From Pseudomonas rustica (GTDB taxonomy: Bacteria; Pseudomonadota; Gammaproteobacteria; Pseudomonadales; Pseudomonadaceae): DNA of 64,000 nt. A program made the translations under genes and the position numbers. Below are positions 60,845 through 64,000 of this stretch, piece by piece. The stretch's first letter is position 1, and each line of letters opens with the position of its first letter. The stretch spans positions 186,001 through 250,000 of the forward strand of contig NZ_JAGYHF010000009.1 in assembly GCF_018336155.1 (NCBI RefSeq), read 5' to 3'. The notes under the pieces were generated by a model, which saw only the letters and a list, made by a program, of their open reading frames with translations, searched no databases and was not told the origin of the DNA.

Positions 60845-62224
60845 TCAGTCCAGTAAAGAAAGGGTGACAGGCGTCAGGTGATTGTCTTCGACGCGCACTT
60901 GCAGTTCGCCTTCGCCGAGTTTGGCTTTCAGACGCTGACCGGTGTGGGTCTGCGCGGCGTTACGAATCGCATGGCCGCGCTCATCGAGCAGAATGCTGTA
61001 ACCGCGACCGAGGGTCGCCAACGGGCTGACCACGTGTAGCGTCTGCATCTGACTGTGCAGTTGCAGACGACGGTTTTTCAGGCCTTCACGCATGGCACGC
61101 GGCAGACGTTCGGCGAGGCTGTCTAGACGCTGGCGCAACATCGCCAACTGGCGGCCTGGGTGTTGCCCGGTGAGGCGGGTTTCCAGACGGATCAGCCGCT
61201 CGCGACGGGTATTGAGGCTGCGCTCGAAGGCGCGGCGCATGCGCATGTCCAGATCATCCAGACGTTGCGCTTGCTGGCGCAGACGTTCGCCGGGATGACG
61301 CAGGCGACGCGCCATGCCTTCGAGGCGCAGACGATCACGCATCAAACGGTCACGCATGCGCATCACCAGGCGGCGATGCAGGCTTTCGACCTGGCGGATC
61401 AGATGGCTGGAATCAGGCGCGAGCAACTCGGCAGCCGCAGATGGCGTCGGTGCGCGAACGTCAGCGACAAAGTCACTGATCGACACATCGGTTTCATGGC
61501 CGACAGCGCTGACAATCGGCGTCACGCAAGCATCGACGGCGCGGGCCACGGCTTCTTCGTTGAAACACCAGAGGTCTTCCAGCGAGCCGCCGCCACGGGC
61601 GAGGATCAGCGCATCGAAGCCACGGGCATCGGCCATTTTCAGCGCGCGAACGATTTGTGCGGTGGCTTCGCGGCCCTGTACGGCGGTCGGAATCAGCGTC
61701 AACTGAACCTGCGGCGCACGACGGCGGAACACGCTGATGATGTCGCGAATCACCGCACCCGTCGGCGAACTGATAATGCCGATGCGCTGCGGATGCGCGG
61801 GCAGCGGCACTTTGCGCTCGGCACTGAACAGCCCTTCGGCGCTGAGCTTTTCTTTCAGCGCATCGAAGGCCAGACGCAGCGCGCCGTCACCGGCAGGCTC
61901 CACGGTGTCGAGGATCAACTGATAGTCGCCACGGCCTTCGAACAGCGAGACCTTGCCGCGCACCTTAACTGCCAAACCATCTTTCAGCGCCTGGCGCACG
62001 CGCGCGGCGTTCTGCCGGAACAGCGCGCAACGAACCTGCGCGCCACTGTCCTTGAGCGTGAAGTAGATGTGGCCGGACGCCGGTCGGGCGAGGTTGGAGA
62101 TTTCGCCTTCGACCCAGATGTTGCTGAACACGTCTTCGAGCAACACCCGCGCGCGGCCGTTGAGCTGGCTGACGGTCAGGACTTCACGGTCCAGGCCAAG
62201 TCTTGCAAAGGGATCTTTAATCAT
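60845..62224 (-). CDS. xseA: Exonuclease VII large subunit
   Basis: A 459-residue protein. The N-terminal OB-fold has LTVSQLNGRARVLLEDVF and VEGEISNLARPASGHIYFTL. The catalytic part has RIGIISSPTGAVIRDI and LILARGGGSLEDLWCFNEE, then a long coiled coil (about 270-390). With XseB it degrades single-stranded DNA from both ends. The xseB gene is not in the window. Confidence 0.97.
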   Translation of the reverse strand: MIKDPFARLGLDREVLTVSQLNGRARVLLEDVFSNIWVEGEISNLARPASGHIYFTLKDSGAQVRCALFRQNAARVRQALKDGLAVKVRGKVSLFEGRGDYQLILDTVEPAGDGALRLAFDALKEKLSAEGLFSAERKVPLPAHPQRIGIISSPTGAVIRDIISVFRRRAPQVQLTLIPTAVQGREATAQIVRALKMADARGFDALILARGGGSLEDLWCFNEEAVARAVDACVTPIVSAVGHETDVSISDFVADVRAPTPSAAAELLAPDSSHLIRQVESLHRRLVMRMRDRLMRDRLRLEGMARRLRHPGERLRQQAQRLDDLDMRMRRAFERSLNTRRERLIRLETRLTGQHPGRQLAMLRQRLDSLAERLPRAMREGLKNRRLQLHSQMQTLHVVSPLATLGRGYSILLDERGHAIRNAAQTHTGQRLKAKLGEGELQVRVEDNHLTPVTLSLLD

Positions 62225-62264
62225 GGGGCGCAGTTTAAAGGCATTCTCGCCGTCATTGCACGAT

Positions 62265-62362
62265 CCCTGTAGGAGCTGTCGAGTGAAACGAGGCTGCGAT
62301 CTTTTGATCTGGTTTTTGAGATCAAGGTCAAAAGATCGCAGCCTTCGGCAGCTCCTACAGGG
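62265..62362. repeat. Inverted REP pair of the TGTAGGAGCTG type
   Basis: CCCTGTAGGAGCTG (62265-62278) is mirrored by CAGCTCCTACAGGG (62349-62362), and inner arms AGGCTGCGATCTTTTGAT and its complement pair too. The right arm contains the stop codon of the LysR gene. This is a known Pseudomonas REP family. Confidence 0.92.
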
Positions 62363-63242
62363 GAGTGGTGAAGGTCTGGAGGAAGTGGTGGATAAGGGGA
62401 CTGGGGTTCTGGCGGTAGGCGAGGGCGACGGTGCTTTGGCAGTCGGGATCGCTCAGCGGCAGAAATCGTACGCCGCTCGGTGCAATGTCTTGCATTGATT
62501 CCGGCAGCAGGGCAATGCCGAATCCGCCCTGAATCAATTGTAACTGCGTGGTCTTGCGCGACATTACCCGCGCCGCTTTCGGGAAGAAACCCTGGCGCAT
62601 GCACAGATCGGCGCACAAATAGCTCAGGCCGCCGCGCTGTGGATGGGGAATGGAGATGAAGGCTTCGTCCTTGAGCTGCGCCAGTTCCACCGTATCCAAG
62701 GAGGCCAGTCGATGATCCGCCGGTACGGCCAGCAACAGGCGTTCACTAAACAGCGGCACGATCTGAATACTTTCGCGCTGACGCAGCACTGGCAGGCGCA
62801 GCAAACCGACATCGAGGCGACCTTCGGCCAGTTCCTCCAATTGCGCCTCGGAAGACAGCTTGCCGATATCCAGCGACACGCCCGGTTGTTGCTGCAGGTA
62901 AGCGCCGATATCGCTGAGCAAACGCCCACTGATCGGCACGGTGCTGGAATGGCTCAAACGTAGAGTGCCGAGTTGCCCGTTACCGACTTCGGTGGCCATG
63001 ACGCTGGCCTTGTTCAGTTCGATCAGCAGATTACGCGCTCGCGGCAAAAACGCTTCGCCCGCCGCCGTGAGTCGCGGCTGACGTGCTGTGCGCTCGAACA
63101 ACGGCGTTTGCAGGTGTGTCTCCATGGTCTTGATCTGCCGGCTTAGCGCCGATTGGGCAATGAACAAGCGCTCCGCCGCCGCACTGAAACTGCCGCATTC
63201 AGCGATTTCGACGAAGTAACGCAATTGACGGGTGGAAAGCAT
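62355..63242 (-). CDS. LysR-family transcriptional regulator
   Basis: A 295-residue regulator from ATG 63242 (MLSTRQLRYFVEIAECGSFS). The N-terminal winged HTH has SAAAERLFIAQSALSRQIKT. The effector domain follows from about 90 and resembles the CatM/BenM-type group by its start LGTLRLSHSSTVPIS. It is divergent from the TSUP permease gene with a 100-bp gap and probably controls it. The stop codon lies in a REP element. Confidence 0.92.
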   Translation of the reverse strand: MLSTRQLRYFVEIAECGSFSAAAERLFIAQSALSRQIKTMETHLQTPLFERTARQPRLTAAGEAFLPRARNLLIELNKASVMATEVGNGQLGTLRLSHSSTVPISGRLLSDIGAYLQQQPGVSLDIGKLSSEAQLEELAEGRLDVGLLRLPVLRQRESIQIVPLFSERLLLAVPADHRLASLDTVELAQLKDEAFISIPHPQRGGLSYLCADLCMRQGFFPKAARVMSRKTTQLQLIQGGFGIALLPESMQDIAPSGVRFLPLSDPDCQSTVALAYRQNPSPLIHHFLQTFTTPL

Positions 63243-63342
63243 CAGGTATGCCTTTTCGAGATGACTTGGCGACTTTGAAGATATTAGTCGCAAGCGTTGG
63301 CGCTGGCTAAAGTCATCTCAGGCTTATTAAGGAAGCGCATCG

Positions 63343-64000
63343 ATGAGCGTGGCGGGTTTGTTGAGTGAGTGGTCGTGGGGCGCGCAAGGCTGGGTGATCA
63401 TCGGCTTGGGCATCGTGCTGGCTTATATCGTCTTCGGTATCGCCGGGTTCGGCACGGCGTTGGTGGCGGGGCCGATTCTGATTCTGTTCATGCCGTTGTC
63501 GAAGATCGTGCCGCTGCTGGTGTTGCTGGATTTCGTCGCGGCGTTCGGCAATCTGCTGCCGTCGCGGCGCGATGTCGCTAAGCCGGAGCTGTTGCGGTTG
63601 CTGCCGTGTATGGCGGTCGGTTGTACGTTGGGGGTGATTTTCCTGCTCAACCTCAAGTCCGACCTGCTGTTGCTGTTGATGGGGCTGTTTATCAGCGCTT
63701 ACGCGATTTACAGCCTGTGGGTGAAAGCGCGGCCGACGCAATTGTCGGCCGGGTGGGCAGTGCCGATGGGCACGGTGGGTGGGTTATTTGGTGCGCTGTT
63801 TGGCAGCGGCGGCTTTTTATATGCGATTTATTTGAACAGCCGATTGCAGAAGGAAGCGGCGCGAGCCACGCAAAGTGCGCTGATCAGTTGCAGTACGGTG
63901 GTGCGTTTGAGCCTGTTTGCCATCGCCGGGGTATATGCCGAGCTACCCTTGTTGATGTTGGCGCTGTGTCTGTTGCCGGCCATGGCGTTGGGGTTGTGGG
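63343..64000 (+). CDS. TSUP-family (TauE/SafE) permease, 3' end outside window
   Basis: At least 219 residues are visible from ATG 63343 (MSVAGLLSEWSWGAQGW) behind AAGGAAG; the frame is open to the window end. Six to seven membrane helices are seen. The repeated TSUP signature is present in part (IAGFGTALVAGPILILF and VGGLFGALFGSGGFLYAIYL). Such permeases export or import organosulphur compounds and small organic acids. The divergent LysR gene is the likely regulator. Confidence 0.9.
   Translation, partial: MSVAGLLSEWSWGAQGWVIIGLGIVLAYIVFGIAGFGTALVAGPILILFMPLSKIVPLLVLLDFVAAFGNLLPSRRDVAKPELLRLLPCMAVGCTLGVIFLLNLKSDLLLLLMGLFISAYAIYSLWVKARPTQLSAGWAVPMGTVGGLFGALFGSGGFLYAIYLNSRLQKEAARATQSALISCSTVVRLSLFAIAGVYAELPLLMLALCLLPAMALGLW

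Overview
The window comes from a fluorescent-group Pseudomonas chromosome. The right third (about 42.7-64 kb) is ordinary Pseudomonas core sequence in its usual order: iscA-hscB-hscA-fdx-iscX, ndk, rlmN, a PilW/PilF-type lipoprotein, a RodZ-like protein, ispG, hisS, a YfgM-like protein, bamB, der, then an aminotransferase/omega-amidase pair, leuA, an M23 peptidase, xseA, a LysR regulator and a TSUP permease cut by the window end. It carries the inverted REP/BIME repeats typical of this group.

The left two thirds (1 to about 42.7 kb) are accessory DNA that appears to be one large genomic island, or its right part. The right junction is sharp. A 75-bp piece coding for the last 24 residues of IscU lies just before iscA, and the rest of iscU is replaced by island DNA. 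Immediately inside the junction are four tightly packed genes reading inward: three tyrosine-recombinase-type proteins and a small coiled-coil protein. This is the layout of the ginABCD operon of GInt islands. A DEDDh exonuclease gene follows. The left end is not in the window.

Cargo from left to right: the end of an unrecognised gene; a complete IS66-family element with an 8-bp target duplication; an outer-membrane/periplasm/RND cluster (DUF1302, DUF1329, YCF48-like, MMPL); a convergent NarL-type two-component pair; a beta-protein/sce7726 pair; an HTH-M78 protease-PIN operon with a candidate operator; an AraC regulator divergent from a TauD-type dioxygenase and a hydratase; a phage tail-gene fragment; a DUF4935 PIN-like gene and a putative AbiC-type gene, each followed by the same roughly 40-bp repeat; an RsmN/RsmF-like CsrA protein; a WYL regulator of CapW/BrxR type; and a complete type I-C CRISPR-Cas locus (cas3-cas5c-cas8c-cas7c-cas4-cas1-cas2) with a 31-repeat array. 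cas8c has a strong internal ribosome binding site and start for a separate Cas11c subunit. Beyond the array are an IS21-like end fragment and a degraded AbrB/phosphatase-like pair.

As a whole, the left part reads as a defence-rich cargo carried by a tri-recombinase island that has split the iron-sulphur assembly operon between iscU and iscA. The CRISPR locus with a WYL repressor on this kind of carrier, the RsmN-like gene beside it and the HTH-M78-PIN operon are the points most worth following up. All functions are inferred from sequence reading; no database search was run.
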